Assembly: GCF_026626705.1 (NCBI RefSeq)
Contig: NZ_JAPNKC010000001.1
Location: 12,711,001 to 12,775,000, forward strand
Length of the DNA: 64,000 nt
From: Pyxidicoccus sp. MSG2
GTDB taxonomy: Bacteria > Myxococcota > Myxococcia > Myxococcales > Myxococcaceae
Direction: 5' to 3'
A program made the translations under genes and the position numbers. The notes beneath the pieces were generated by a model. It saw only the letters and a list, made by a program, of their open reading frames with translations. It was not told the DNA's origin and did not search any database. Positions 16,357 to 24,348 of this stretch are shown one piece after another. Positions within the stretch are counted from its first letter, which is position 1. Each line of letters opens with the position of its first letter.

Positions 16357-17859
16357 ATGTCATCCGCTCGCGCGCACCGCGTGTCGTTCGCCTTTTCCGA
16401 CGCCGTCCCCGTCCTCTCTGAAGTCGACTTCCACCTGCCCGCCGGCTGGACGGGGCTCGTCGGCGCCAATGGCGCTGGCAAGTCCACCCTCCTCCGCCTG
16501 CTGTCCGGTGACTTGACGCCCACCGAGGGGCACCTCCAGTTCGAGCCGCCCTCGCCCACCGTCATCCTCTGCCACCAGGAGGTGGAGACGCTGACGCCCG
16601 ACATCACCGCGTTCGCCGAGTCGTGGGACTCGCTCGCGCGGAGGCTGCACGGGCAACTGGGTCTGGACGTCACCGCGCTGGAGCGCTGGCCCACGCTGTC
16701 CCCGGGCGAGCGCAAGCGGTGGCAGGTGGGCGCGGCCCTCGCCGCCGAGCCCCACGTGCTGCTGCTGGACGAGCCCACCAACCACCTCGACGTGGAGGCC
16801 CGCACGTGGCTCATCTCCGCGCTGCGGCGCTTCCGGGGCCTCGGCGTCGTCGTGTCACATGACCGCTCGCTGCTGGAGTCCCTCACCACGTCCACGCTGC
16901 GCGTCCATGCCGGCGGGGCGCGGTTGTGGCCCGGCGCGTACTCCGCCGCCCAGGTGCACTGGGAGGCCGAGCGTGAGGCAGAGGTGGCCGCGTATCAGGG
17001 AGCCCGCGCCGAGCAGCGGCGCGCGGCGCACCTGCTGGACCAGGCCCGGCGCGAGCAGCAGGCCGTCACCGCCAACCGCCATACCCGGAAGCGGATGAAG
17101 GACAAGAACGACAACGACGCGCGCTCCATGGGCGCGAAGGTGGTGGCCGGCTGGGCCGAGGACGGCGCGGGCAAGCGCGTGGGCGTGGCGCGCCGCGAGT
17201 TGGAGCGCATCAGTGACGCGATGGGGGAGTTCACCGCGGACAAGACGGTGGGCCGCTCCGTCTTCGTGGGCTACGTGCGCTCACCCAACCCGTGGCTCTT
17301 CACGCTCGACGTGCCGACCGTGCGCGCGGGGGACGTGGAGTTGCTCGGGCCGGTGAACCTCTCGGTGGGCCGCGAGGCGCGCGTGCGCGTCGAGGGCCCC
17401 AACGGCGCCGGAAAGAGCACCCTGGTGCGCGCGCTGCTGGAGCACGCCCGCGTGCCCCTGGAGCGCGTGCTGTACCTGCCCCAGGACGTCGGCGCCATGG
17501 AAGCCCGGGCCACGCTGGACGCAGTGCGCGCACTGCCGCCGGAGGAACGTGGGCGCGTGTTGTCCCTGGTGGCCGCGCTGGGGGTGGACCCCGAGCGGCT
17601 GCTCGCCTCGGAGCAGCCGTCACCCGGCGAGGCGCGCAAGCTGCTCATCGCGCGCGGCCTGGGACAGCACGCGTGGGCCCTGGTGCTGGACGAGCCCACC
17701 AACCACCTGGACCTGCCGTCCATCGAACGGCTGGAGGCGGCCCTGCGCGAGTACCCGGGCGCGCTGCTGCTCGTCACCCATGACGCCGCCTTCGCCCGCG
17801 CGTGCACCACGGAGTCCTGGCGGGTGGAGCATGGGCGGGTGGAGGTGGGCACGGGCTGA
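16357..17859 (+). CDS. ABC-F family ATPase
   Basis: A 500-residue soluble protein with two ABC domains in one chain and no membrane domain, which defines ABC-F. Domain 1 has Walker A GANGAGKS (residues 36-43), signature LSPGERKR and Walker B VLLLDEPTNHLD. Domain 2 has Walker A GPNGAGKS, signature PSPGEARK and Walker B LVLDEPTNHLD. The linker between them (about 195-285) is long, charged and rich in Arg/Ala/Glu, as in ribosome-acting members. ABC-F proteins act on the ribosome as translation factors or antibiotic-protection proteins; which applies here cannot be told from sequence. Confidence 0.93.
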   Translation: MSSARAHRVSFAFSDAVPVLSEVDFHLPAGWTGLVGANGAGKSTLLRLLSGDLTPTEGHLQFEPPSPTVILCHQEVETLTPDITAFAESWDSLARRLHGQLGLDVTALERWPTLSPGERKRWQVGAALAAEPHVLLLDEPTNHLDVEARTWLISALRRFRGLGVVVSHDRSLLESLTTSTLRVHAGGARLWPGAYSAAQVHWEAEREAEVAAYQGARAEQRRAAHLLDQARREQQAVTANRHTRKRMKDKNDNDARSMGAKVVAGWAEDGAGKRVGVARRELERISDAMGEFTADKTVGRSVFVGYVRSPNPWLFTLDVPTVRAGDVELLGPVNLSVGREARVRVEGPNGAGKSTLVRALLEHARVPLERVLYLPQDVGAMEARATLDAVRALPPEERGRVLSLVAALGVDPERLLASEQPSPGEARKLLIARGLGQHAWALVLDEPTNHLDLPSIERLEAALREYPGALLLVTHDAAFARACTTESWRVEHGRVEVGTG

Positions 17860-17948
17860 AATTCGAAACGGCCGGGAAGATTCACGCGGGCCCTCGTTCT
17901 CCCTGCACACCCGACGCATTCCGCGTCTCGCAACCCCGGAGAATGATG

Positions 17949-18287
17949 ATGAAGACGTTCCGCCTCGTGCCTGCTCTCGTCCTCGGCCTGTCCCTCGCCA
18001 GCGTCCCCGCGCTCGCCGACAGCGCGTCCTGCACGCCGTCCAACGTGGCGGTGCTTTCCAACCGCATCCACGTGAAGTGCGCCGCGTCCGTCGCCGGAGG
18101 CATCTGGTACTTCGCGCTCTCCACGTCCGACACCGCGCATGTGAACCGGACGCTCAGCCTCCTCAGCACCGCGCTCGCCGGAGGCCGCACGCTGTCCATC
18201 GACTACAACCCGTCCTCCACCGCGGGCACCAGCATCGGCTGCCTGTCCAGTGACTGCCGGTTGATCAACTGGATTGCGATGTGGTGA
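17949..18287 (+). CDS. Small secreted Cys-containing protein
   Basis: Three ATGs in a row occur at 17943, 17946 and 17949. The third is chosen because GGAG ends 7 bases before it; the product is 112 residues. A signal peptide (MKTFRLVPALVLGLSLASVPALA) is followed by about 88 residues with four cysteines (SASC, VKCA, IGCL, SDC) likely to form disulfides. I do not recognise a named family, though the style (NR.HVKC, GG..YFA, LS.LSTAL) is that of small secreted myxobacterial proteins. It directly precedes a secreted protease gene, 26 bp away, so the two may be co-expressed. Confidence 0.75.
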   Translation: MKTFRLVPALVLGLSLASVPALADSASCTPSNVAVLSNRIHVKCAASVAGGIWYFALSTSDTAHVNRTLSLLSTALAGGRTLSIDYNPSSTAGTSIGCLSSDCRLINWIAMW

Positions 18288-18313
18288 ACCGCACCGGATT
18301 CCAGAGGTCACCC

Positions 18314-19372
18314 ATGGAAACCCGACGCGTCTGGTGGGGGCTGTCCGTCCTGGCATGTCTGCTGGGAGCACTCCCCGCCCAGGCTTCTCTCTACTGGAAC
18401 CACGGTGTCCGCAGCACCACGCCCAGCGTCTGCTTCGTGGGCGATGCGCTCACCTCGCGCCCCACGCGCGTGCAGCAGGTGCTCGACTACATCCACGACT
18501 TCGAGCGCGCCGCCAACATCCGCTTCAACTACCTGGGCACCTGCCCGGCATCCATCGTCCAGGCCAACGGCAACGACTGGTTCGGCGGCGACATCCGCGT
18601 CGTCCTGTCCGGCACCAGCGTGCCCTTCACCGGCATGGTCCCCGGCAACGGCTGCCCGATGTTCCTCGAGGGCGGCGTCTACAACGGCGACAACAACGGC
18701 GGAGGCAGCTGGTCCAATGCCCCGAGCGACCTCGTCACGAACCGGGGCTGCCGCTACAACCTGAAGCTCGGTGACGACGCCGACGCCTTCGGCGTGCCCT
18801 GGAAGGACCACTCGCTGCACGAGTTCGGTCATGCGATGGGCCTTGCCCACGAGCACGTCCGTGACGACGTGGACTCCGCGACGTGCACCGCCAGCGGCTA
18901 CGGCGGCAGCGCGAGCAGCGGCCACCTCACGCCGTACGACAGGTACTCGGTGATGCACTACCAGTTCCTGGCCTGCGGCATCCACGGCAACTACGGCCAC
19001 GCCGGCCTGTCCACGTGGGACCAGCTCGCGCTGCACATCCTCTACCCGGAGCCCGTGCGCGTCGCGGAGCTGGTGGGGCGGAGGGTCATCCGTACCACCG
19101 AGCCCCTCAACCTGTCCTCCTCCTGGGGCGCGCGCGGCGCCAACCTGTCCGTCGTCGCGTCGTCCTTCTCGTGGACGCTGTCGGGCATCTCGTACAGCTC
19201 CTCCAGCAGTCTCTCCACGTGGCTGGGCGCGGGGACGTACACCTTGCAGTTCTCCCACGCGGACTTCCTCGGCCGGACGTACTCGTACTCCGGCACGGTG
19301 GAGGTGCTCACGCCCGCGGACTACGCGAAGCAGGTCGTGACGCCCGTGTCCGCGCAGATGCCCCTGCTGTGA
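18314..19372 (+). CDS. Secreted metzincin-type zinc metalloprotease
   Basis: A 352-residue protein with an N-terminal signal peptide (WWGLSVLACLLGALPAQA). The zinc site HEFGHAMGLAHEH (first His about residue 169) fits HExxHxxGxxH of metzincins, and YSVMHY about 40 residues later is the Met-turn. The upstream part carries several cysteines. After the catalytic domain comes a ~100-residue beta-rich Ser/Gly-rich tail (TTEPLNLSSSWGARGANL...) that may bind a substrate or surface. It probably degrades extracellular protein, fitting a predatory lifestyle. ATG 18314 places the signal peptide at the very start. Confidence 0.9.
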   Translation: METRRVWWGLSVLACLLGALPAQASLYWNHGVRSTTPSVCFVGDALTSRPTRVQQVLDYIHDFERAANIRFNYLGTCPASIVQANGNDWFGGDIRVVLSGTSVPFTGMVPGNGCPMFLEGGVYNGDNNGGGSWSNAPSDLVTNRGCRYNLKLGDDADAFGVPWKDHSLHEFGHAMGLAHEHVRDDVDSATCTASGYGGSASSGHLTPYDRYSVMHYQFLACGIHGNYGHAGLSTWDQLALHILYPEPVRVAELVGRRVIRTTEPLNLSSSWGARGANLSVVASSFSWTLSGISYSSSSSLSTWLGAGTYTLQFSHADFLGRTYSYSGTVEVLTPADYAKQVVTPVSAQMPLL

Positions 19373-19417
19373 GCCTGGGCCGCGGACGTCCTCCTCCGTG
19401 AGGCCGTCTTCGCCCGT

Positions 19418-19447
19418 GCGGCGGCTCGCGACACCGCGAGCCGCCGC
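19418..19447. terminator. Long GC-rich hairpin between convergent genes
   Basis: A perfect 13-bp inverted repeat (GCGGCGGCTCGCG, loop ACAC, then its complement) lies in the 82 bp between the metalloprotease stop and the stop of the opposing lipoprotein gene. The position suggests a bidirectional terminator, although neither side has a T-tract. Confidence 0.6.
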
Positions 19448-19454
19448 GTCCGCG

Positions 19455-20888
19455 TCAGGGGCCTCCGAACACGCCCAGCCACACCTCGTTGTTCTTGAGG
19501 TGGTCGGCCACGCGGGAGAGGTTGGAGGCCTCGTTGGTGGAGAAGGCAAACACCACGGAGCCCCCGGGCCCGCCGGCCGCGAGGAGGACCTGCGTGTCGC
19601 GCTGGCCCTCGAGCAGGAGGAGGTCCTGCTGCGCGCCCTGGGCGTCCAGCCTCAGGATGAAGCCCTTGCCGTTGTCCTGCGTGCGCCCGGTGTCCAGGTC
19701 CACGTAGCCGGTGTGACCCGTGAGGCAGTAGTGCGCCGCTCCGCACGGCACCAGCGCGGCGGCCGTCTCGTCCCGGTCCAGCGAGAAGTCGCGGGTGACG
19801 ACCTCCTGCGCCGGGCGGTCGAAGCGGCCGGACGCGAAGAAGAGGTTCGTCTCGCGGCTCTTGTCGTCCTGCTCCACGGGCTTGCTGGTGCGGCCGCCGA
19901 GGGCGTAGGCCCCGCCACCCACCACGAGGCTGGCGATTTCATCCGCGGTCTCCGTCGGCACCGTCCTCGCGCCCAGCCACGCGCCCGTGGGCTCGAAGCT
20001 CGACACGAGGATGCCCCGGCCCTCCGGCCCCTCCGGGAGCCGCCGCATCGCCTCCTCGTACGCGCGCCGGTGGACGCCCAGGAAGGGGGTGGCGACATGG
20101 GCCCGGTCCGCCTCGTCCACGGTGAGTCCGAAGCCCGTGAAGGGCGCCCCCATGGCGGACATCTGTTCCCGGGTCGCCGCCTTCAGGATGACGCTCGGCG
20201 CCACCACGCTGGTCCACTGCGTCCGCAGGCGGCTGTCGAGCCGGAGCAGGCGCAGGCCGTCCATCCCCGCCAGCACGTACACGTCCTCGCCGGAGGGTCG
20301 GATGACGAGGACGCCCAGGGCACGCTCCTCGTCCGGCTCCTGCGTCTTCACCACCCTCCCGTCCGGCATGCCGTTGAAGGTGAGGCGCTCCTCTGGCGGC
20401 ACGTCGTTGCGGAGCATGCCCTCGGCGATGACGGTGCCGTCCGGGCGCAGGCGGCGCAACTGAATCTCCAGTTGGGACTCCGTCCTCTCCCAGCCGAACA
20501 CCGTGAGCTCTCCGCTGGGGTGCACGACGAAGTCCTGGATGAACTCCGGCATCTTCAGCTCCCCGAGGAGCTCGCCCCCGGGCCCCACGTGCGTCAGCAG
20601 CTTGACGGGTGGGTAGTAGAAGCTGTCGACGCCGTGGTCCTCGTACTCGACGCGGCGAAGCCAGGTGGAGCCGTCCGCCTCTACGCCCAACCCCACCACG
20701 TTGCCGCGGAAGGCACAGTCCACCCGGCGGACGCGGGCGCGCGCGTCGAAGGGTGCCCTTGCCTCGAAGCTGGCCTGCGCGTCCCGGGCACAGTCATCGT
20801 CCGAGTCCGAGCAACCCCCGAGCACGGAGACGAGGGCGGCGAGCGTAAGGAGGGAGAGCCGCGAACACGCGGCGAGGAAGCGGGCCAT
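19455..20888 (-). CDS. Large lipoprotein, probable beta-propeller-like repeats
   Basis: ATG 20888 (MARFLAACSRLSLLTLAALVSVLGGC) is chosen because GGAG lies 8 bases upstream and a lipobox LGGC (Cys26) follows; the product is 477 residues. The rest has repeated short strands of the kind LRLD..G, LRPDGTV, DGRVVKT and LRLDAQG, each reading like a 'value of variable' unit of beta-propeller or SBBP-type repeats. Membrane-anchored by lipid; function unknown. The gene is convergent with the metalloprotease and in line with the epimerase upstream of it. Confidence 0.75.
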   Translation of the reverse strand: MARFLAACSRLSLLTLAALVSVLGGCSDSDDDCARDAQASFEARAPFDARARVRRVDCAFRGNVVGLGVEADGSTWLRRVEYEDHGVDSFYYPPVKLLTHVGPGGELLGELKMPEFIQDFVVHPSGELTVFGWERTESQLEIQLRRLRPDGTVIAEGMLRNDVPPEERLTFNGMPDGRVVKTQEPDEERALGVLVIRPSGEDVYVLAGMDGLRLLRLDSRLRTQWTSVVAPSVILKAATREQMSAMGAPFTGFGLTVDEADRAHVATPFLGVHRRAYEEAMRRLPEGPEGRGILVSSFEPTGAWLGARTVPTETADEIASLVVGGGAYALGGRTSKPVEQDDKSRETNLFFASGRFDRPAQEVVTRDFSLDRDETAAALVPCGAAHYCLTGHTGYVDLDTGRTQDNGKGFILRLDAQGAQQDLLLLEGQRDTQVLLAAGGPGGSVVFAFSTNEASNLSRVADHLKNNEVWLGVFGGP

Positions 20889-21015
20889 GACGTCACTCCA
20901 GCTGGGACGTTTCAATGACGATTGCGGGGAGCACCACACCCGCCGGCCCGGGTGTCCGGGACGCGCGCCCCGGCGGCGCCACTATAAACGGAGCGGGCGC
21001 GGGCTGGAGGACGAC

Positions 21016-21984
21016 TCAGGCGGCGGAGTGTTGGAGGTACCACTCCACCAGCCGCGCCACGCCCTCCTCCACGGACACCCGGGGGCGGAAGCCCGTCTCG
21101 CGCTCCAGCGCCGAGGAGTCCGCCCACGTGGCGTCCAGCTCTCCCGGCTGGGCCGGCAGCGGGTTGAGCCTCGCCCGCGTGCCCAGGTGCCTCTCCAGCA
21201 GGGCCAGGAAGTCCCGCAGTGCCACCGGCTCGCCCCGGCCCACGTTGAGGAGCCGGTACGGCGGAGCCCCGGAGGGCGGCCTGTCCAACACGCGCACCAC
21301 GGCCTCCGCCACGTCGTCCACGTGCGTGAAGTCGCGCCGCATCCGGCCGTCGCCATACAGGTCGATGGTGCGGCCCTCGCGCAGGGCCTTCAGGAAGAGC
21401 ATGGGCGCCATGTCCGGCCGGCCCCACGGCCCGTACACGGTGAAGAAGCGCAGGCCCGTGGTGGGCAGCCCGTGCAGGTGGCCGGCCGTGTGGGCCAGGA
21501 GCTCGTCCGTGCGCTTGGTGGCCGCGTAGACGCTCAGCGGCCGGTCCGCCGCCGCGTCCTCCCGGAAGGGTGCAGGAGTGCCCGAGCCGTAGACGGAGCT
21601 GGAGGACGCGTACACCAGGTGCTCCACGCCCCGGGCGAGCTCCAGGACGTGGAGAAATCCGGTAACATTTGTATCCAGGTAACCGCGCGAGGCAGCACCC
21701 GCCGCCCGCACGCCCACGCGCGCCGCCAGGTGCACCACGCGCTCCGGGTGTTCGCGCTCGAACATTGCCCGCAGCGCCGGCCCGTCCGTCACATCCACCG
21801 CGTGGAAGGTGAAGCGCTCGGCGCCCGGCAGGCCCTGGAGCCGCGCCAGGCGTGCCTGCTTGAGGGGCACGTCACCGGACGGGTCCAGGTTGTCCACGCC
21901 GATGACGGCGTCCCCCCGCGCGAGCAGCCGTGCGCTGACGTGGTGGCCGATGAAACCCGCCGCTCCGGTGACGAGGACCCGCAT
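21016..21984 (-). CDS. NAD-dependent nucleotide-sugar epimerase (UDP-glucuronate 4-epimerase-like)
   Basis: A 322-residue extended short-chain dehydrogenase. The N-terminal Rossmann motif GAAGFIG (residues 7-13), the SSSSVYG strand, the SVYAATK catalytic Tyr-Lys pair, RFFTVYGPWGRPDMAP and RRDFTHVDDV closely follow UDP-glucuronate/UDP-glucose 4-epimerases. It should interconvert sugars for capsule, exopolysaccharide or LPS. ATG 21984 begins MRVLVTGAAGFIG, the family start. It is divergent from the FHA gene (63 bp apart). Confidence 0.92.
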   Translation of the reverse strand: MRVLVTGAAGFIGHHVSARLLARGDAVIGVDNLDPSGDVPLKQARLARLQGLPGAERFTFHAVDVTDGPALRAMFEREHPERVVHLAARVGVRAAGAASRGYLDTNVTGFLHVLELARGVEHLVYASSSSVYGSGTPAPFREDAAADRPLSVYAATKRTDELLAHTAGHLHGLPTTGLRFFTVYGPWGRPDMAPMLFLKALREGRTIDLYGDGRMRRDFTHVDDVAEAVVRVLDRPPSGAPPYRLLNVGRGEPVALRDFLALLERHLGTRARLNPLPAQPGELDATWADSSALERETGFRPRVSVEEGVARLVEWYLQHSAA

Positions 21985-22047
21985 ACGCCCCCACGCTCCC
22001 ACGGAGCGCTTCCCGTCTCCACCGCTTGCACGTAGGGTGGGGGCCGC

Positions 22048-22584
22048 ATGGTGTCCGTGAAACAGCTCCGCCCCTTCGCCGGGGCCCCGCTGGACGCATT
22101 CATGGCCGCGTCCGGCCCGGTAGCCCTCATCCAGCCGCCCGCGGCGCTCCTGCAGGCCGCGGCCCTGGGAAGCGCCAGCAACCGCACCGTCGGCATGGCC
22201 CATCGCGCGCGCATGGAGGAGCGACTGCTCGCCATGCTCCGCGACTTCGACAACCTGGAGGTCCACTTCCTCCAGCCCACGGTGGACGGCGAGGAGTTCA
22301 CCGTCGGCCGGACCGACACGTGCGACCTGGCGGTGCCGGACCCGTCCGTCTCCCAGCACCACGCCACCCTGCGGTGGAACGCAGAGCGTGGCGGCTTCAC
22401 CGTGCGCGACGCGGAGTCCATGAACGGCACTTGGATCAACGGCGCGCCGCTGGCCTACCGCGCGCAGGTGCCACTGCATGACGGGGACACGCTGGCCTTC
22501 GGCGACGCCCAGTTCCTCTACCTGCGCGCGGAGACGGTCTACGAGCACCTGCGCCGGGCCAGTCCCCGGCCGCCCTCACCCTGA
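22048..22584 (+). CDS. FHA-domain protein
   Basis: A 178-residue protein. An FHA domain at about residues 80-165 is clear: FTVGRTDTCDLAVPD, SVSQHHATLRW (Ser/His of the phosphopeptide pocket), and MNGTWINGAPL. FHA domains bind phosphothreonine, so it is likely to read the output of a Ser/Thr kinase. Residues 1-80 lack a known domain; no kinase or secretion gene is adjacent. It is convergent with the lipoprotein at 22597; the stops are 12 bp apart within a hairpin. Confidence 0.9.
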   Translation: MVSVKQLRPFAGAPLDAFMAASGPVALIQPPAALLQAAALGSASNRTVGMAHRARMEERLLAMLRDFDNLEVHFLQPTVDGEEFTVGRTDTCDLAVPDPSVSQHHATLRWNAERGGFTVRDAESMNGTWINGAPLAYRAQVPLHDGDTLAFGDAQFLYLRAETVYEHLRRASPRPPSP

Positions 22585-22602
22585 CGGCTTCGTGCCTCAG
22601 GG
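22579..22602. terminator. Hairpin spanning two convergent stop codons
   Basis: CCCTGA-C-GGC, loop TTCGT, GCC-TCAGGG gives a 9-bp stem with one bulged C. It covers the FHA stop (TGA) and the opposing lipoprotein stop. The design echoes the hairpin at 426-444. There is no long T-tract. Confidence 0.45.
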
Positions 22603-23127
22603 CACCGCGCGCACGGCCTCGATGACAGCCTTGCGCAGGTAGGAGCGCCAGTCCGTCTGCGCCTGGAACATGCCGATATTGGCCACGGTGTGCGTTTCGT
22701 TGCGCCAGCTCAGCTCGCCGGAGGGCGACACGACGCCCGTGTCCAGCACCACCTGGGCCTGGCCCATCGTGTTGATGGAGGACGCGTCCACCCAGGCGAG
22801 CACCACCACCACGGCGGCCTCGGCCTGGTTGTCGCTGATGAGCGCCACCACTTCCTCCGTGGAGGGCGCGGGGGCCGGGGAGATGCGCGTGCCCATCACC
22901 TCGAAGCCGCGCTCGCGCAGCACCGCCTCCGCCTGACTGACGAGCACGGTGCGCGGGTTGCCCTCCCCCATCATGTCCTCGCGGTACGTGGACGTCGGCA
23001 GCGCGTCCACGCGCGAGCCCACCACCACCACCACCTTGCGGATGGCCCCGGGCGGCCGGACCTGGGGCGCGGCACAGGCGGCGAGCAGGAGGGTCAGGAC
23101 GATGGGGACGGAGTGAAGGACGCGCAT
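22597..23127 (-). CDS. Small lipoprotein
   Basis: ATG 23127 begins MRVLHSVPIVLTLLLAAC, a lipoprotein signal with a perfect lipobox LAAC (Cys18); the product is 176 residues. The mature part (RKVVVVVGSRVDALPTS, VLRERGFEVMG, EAAVVVVLAWVD, VLDTGVVSPSG, WRSYLRKAVIEAV) looks like a compact alpha/beta envelope protein. I do not recognise the family. The frame is open upstream of 23127, but that part is a relic of an immunity gene and not its own N-terminus. Confidence 0.75.
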   Translation of the reverse strand: MRVLHSVPIVLTLLLAACAAPQVRPPGAIRKVVVVVGSRVDALPTSTYREDMMGEGNPRTVLVSQAEAVLRERGFEVMGTRISPAPAPSTEEVVALISDNQAEAAVVVVLAWVDASSINTMGQAQVVLDTGVVSPSGELSWRNETHTVANIGMFQAQTDWRSYLRKAVIEAVRAVP

Positions 23128-23217
23128 GTTCGGGACCTGGAGGATGGGTGGTGGCTCACCGACTATCATGTACCCGCAGCTCGGGGCGCCAGAGCGCCTT
23201 GGAGAACAGGAGGCGTT

Positions 23218-23307
23218 GCCGGGCCACACCTGCGTGAACTTCACGCCGGTGGCCTTAATGCGTTCCAGGGCCTTCTTGATGTCCTCGGAGACAGTGACCA
23301 GGTCGCG
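23218..23307 (-). pseudogene. C-terminal fragment of a second Imm11 (MXAN_0049-type) immunity gene
   Basis: Thirty codons read RDLVTVSEDIKKALERIK followed by ATGVKFTQVWPG. This is the conserved end of the MXAN_0049/Imm11 family (compare DIKEALERAG in the gene at 3251). An in-frame TAG at 23308-23310 precedes it, and no family sequence is found further upstream, so only a stub remains. The rest of the 398-bp gap 23128-23525 holds no gene that I can support. Confidence 0.65.
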
Positions 23308-23525
23308 CTAGGAACACTCCAGCTTTCGGCCGCTCCCCACGCGGTGTTCCCTCTCCCCGTAATCGAGCATGGCTGCCGCTCTCACTTTTCGTTGATTGGA
23401 ATGCCATCGGGGGCACTGTGGCACCGCATCGTAGAGCAGGTGCGCATTGGAGTCGCGCGCACGAGATTCTTCAACACCCAGCGCGGTACCCCACTGGCAG
23501 TGCACCCCTCTCAAAAGGTGAACAA

Positions 23526-23879
23526 ATGAAGAACAAATTCAGCGGCGCTTGCTTGCTCCTCTTGGGCGTCATTCTTGCTGTTGGGTGCGGTGGCAGTGAA
23601 TTAGCTGGCTCAGAGGATGGCCAGAACCTAGTCACGGACGAGAGTGGCAATCTTCCATCTCCCACCGAAGAGGAATTCACCTCTCGGGAGCAGGAAGAGG
23701 ATCGAACCATCGGAAGCTTTGCGGCTTGCTGCTATGCGGCCTGCACTGGCGATAATCGTCCCGGCCACTATTACGGTCCATTCCCAAACGTCAAATACGG
23801 CAACTGCACGAACTACGGGCAGTATTATTGCGGACAGCGCGGCTGGACACTTGAGGGGGCGAAGTGGAGTGATTGCTAA
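23526..23879 (+). CDS. Small Cys-rich exported lipoprotein/peptide precursor
   Basis: A 117-residue protein; ATG 23526 has AAGGTG 5-10 bases upstream. Signal MKNKFSGACLLLLGVILAVGC with a lipobox-like end (Cys21) is followed by an acidic spacer (about residues 22-63, rich in Glu/Asp/Ser) and a C-terminal 50-residue core with six cysteines (ACCYAAC, GNC, YYC, SDC as last residue). The layout, exported with an acidic pro-part and a compact disulfide-rich end, resembles secreted toxin-like or signalling peptides. Base composition is lower in G+C than the neighbours. I do not recognise a named family, so the toxin/signal idea is inference only. Confidence 0.75.
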   Translation: MKNKFSGACLLLLGVILAVGCGGSELAGSEDGQNLVTDESGNLPSPTEEEFTSREQEEDRTIGSFAACCYAACTGDNRPGHYYGPFPNVKYGNCTNYGQYYCGQRGWTLEGAKWSDC

Positions 23880-24348
23880 TCGTCCCAACGGTGTAGGTCC
23901 GTGAACCCGCACAAGGTGACGCTTGGGCGGGTGTCACTCGGCTCCACACGAGGCGGTGTCATGGGCTTGCCCTGCGGGGCCCTTCGAGCAGGTGCTTCGT
24001 CCTTCGCTTCGATGAGGTCATATGGAGCTGAGGTTTCCTGGGAGCAGGAAGCTGCCTTGGTGGTTGCGATTGCATCGCTCTCGGCTTCCTGCTCGGGCGC
24101 GTGGGAAGTCCCGATGCAGAGCACTTTCGGTCAGCAACCCCAACGTGCAGACACTCATTGAGTCCCCGGGAGGCGCCCCGCACGTAAGCCTCATGAGCCC
24201 GGATGGAGCGCTGGGGCTCGCGAGCGCCTGAAAGCGTTCGGGAGCCTGGTGCCTCCAGCAGGCTAGGACACCTTCGAGGGGTGGCGTGCTGGCAGTGATA
24301 GGCAAACCGCCCCTTTTCATGTTGGGGCCGCCGGAGCACCGACCGAAG
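23880..24348. other. 469-bp gap without a supported gene
   Basis: Short open frames exist on both strands, but none has a credible start signal or a recognisable motif. The composition is less GC-rich than the coding flanks, so the stretch may be a decayed accessory segment joined to the immunity fragment and small lipoprotein next to it. Confidence 0.5.
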
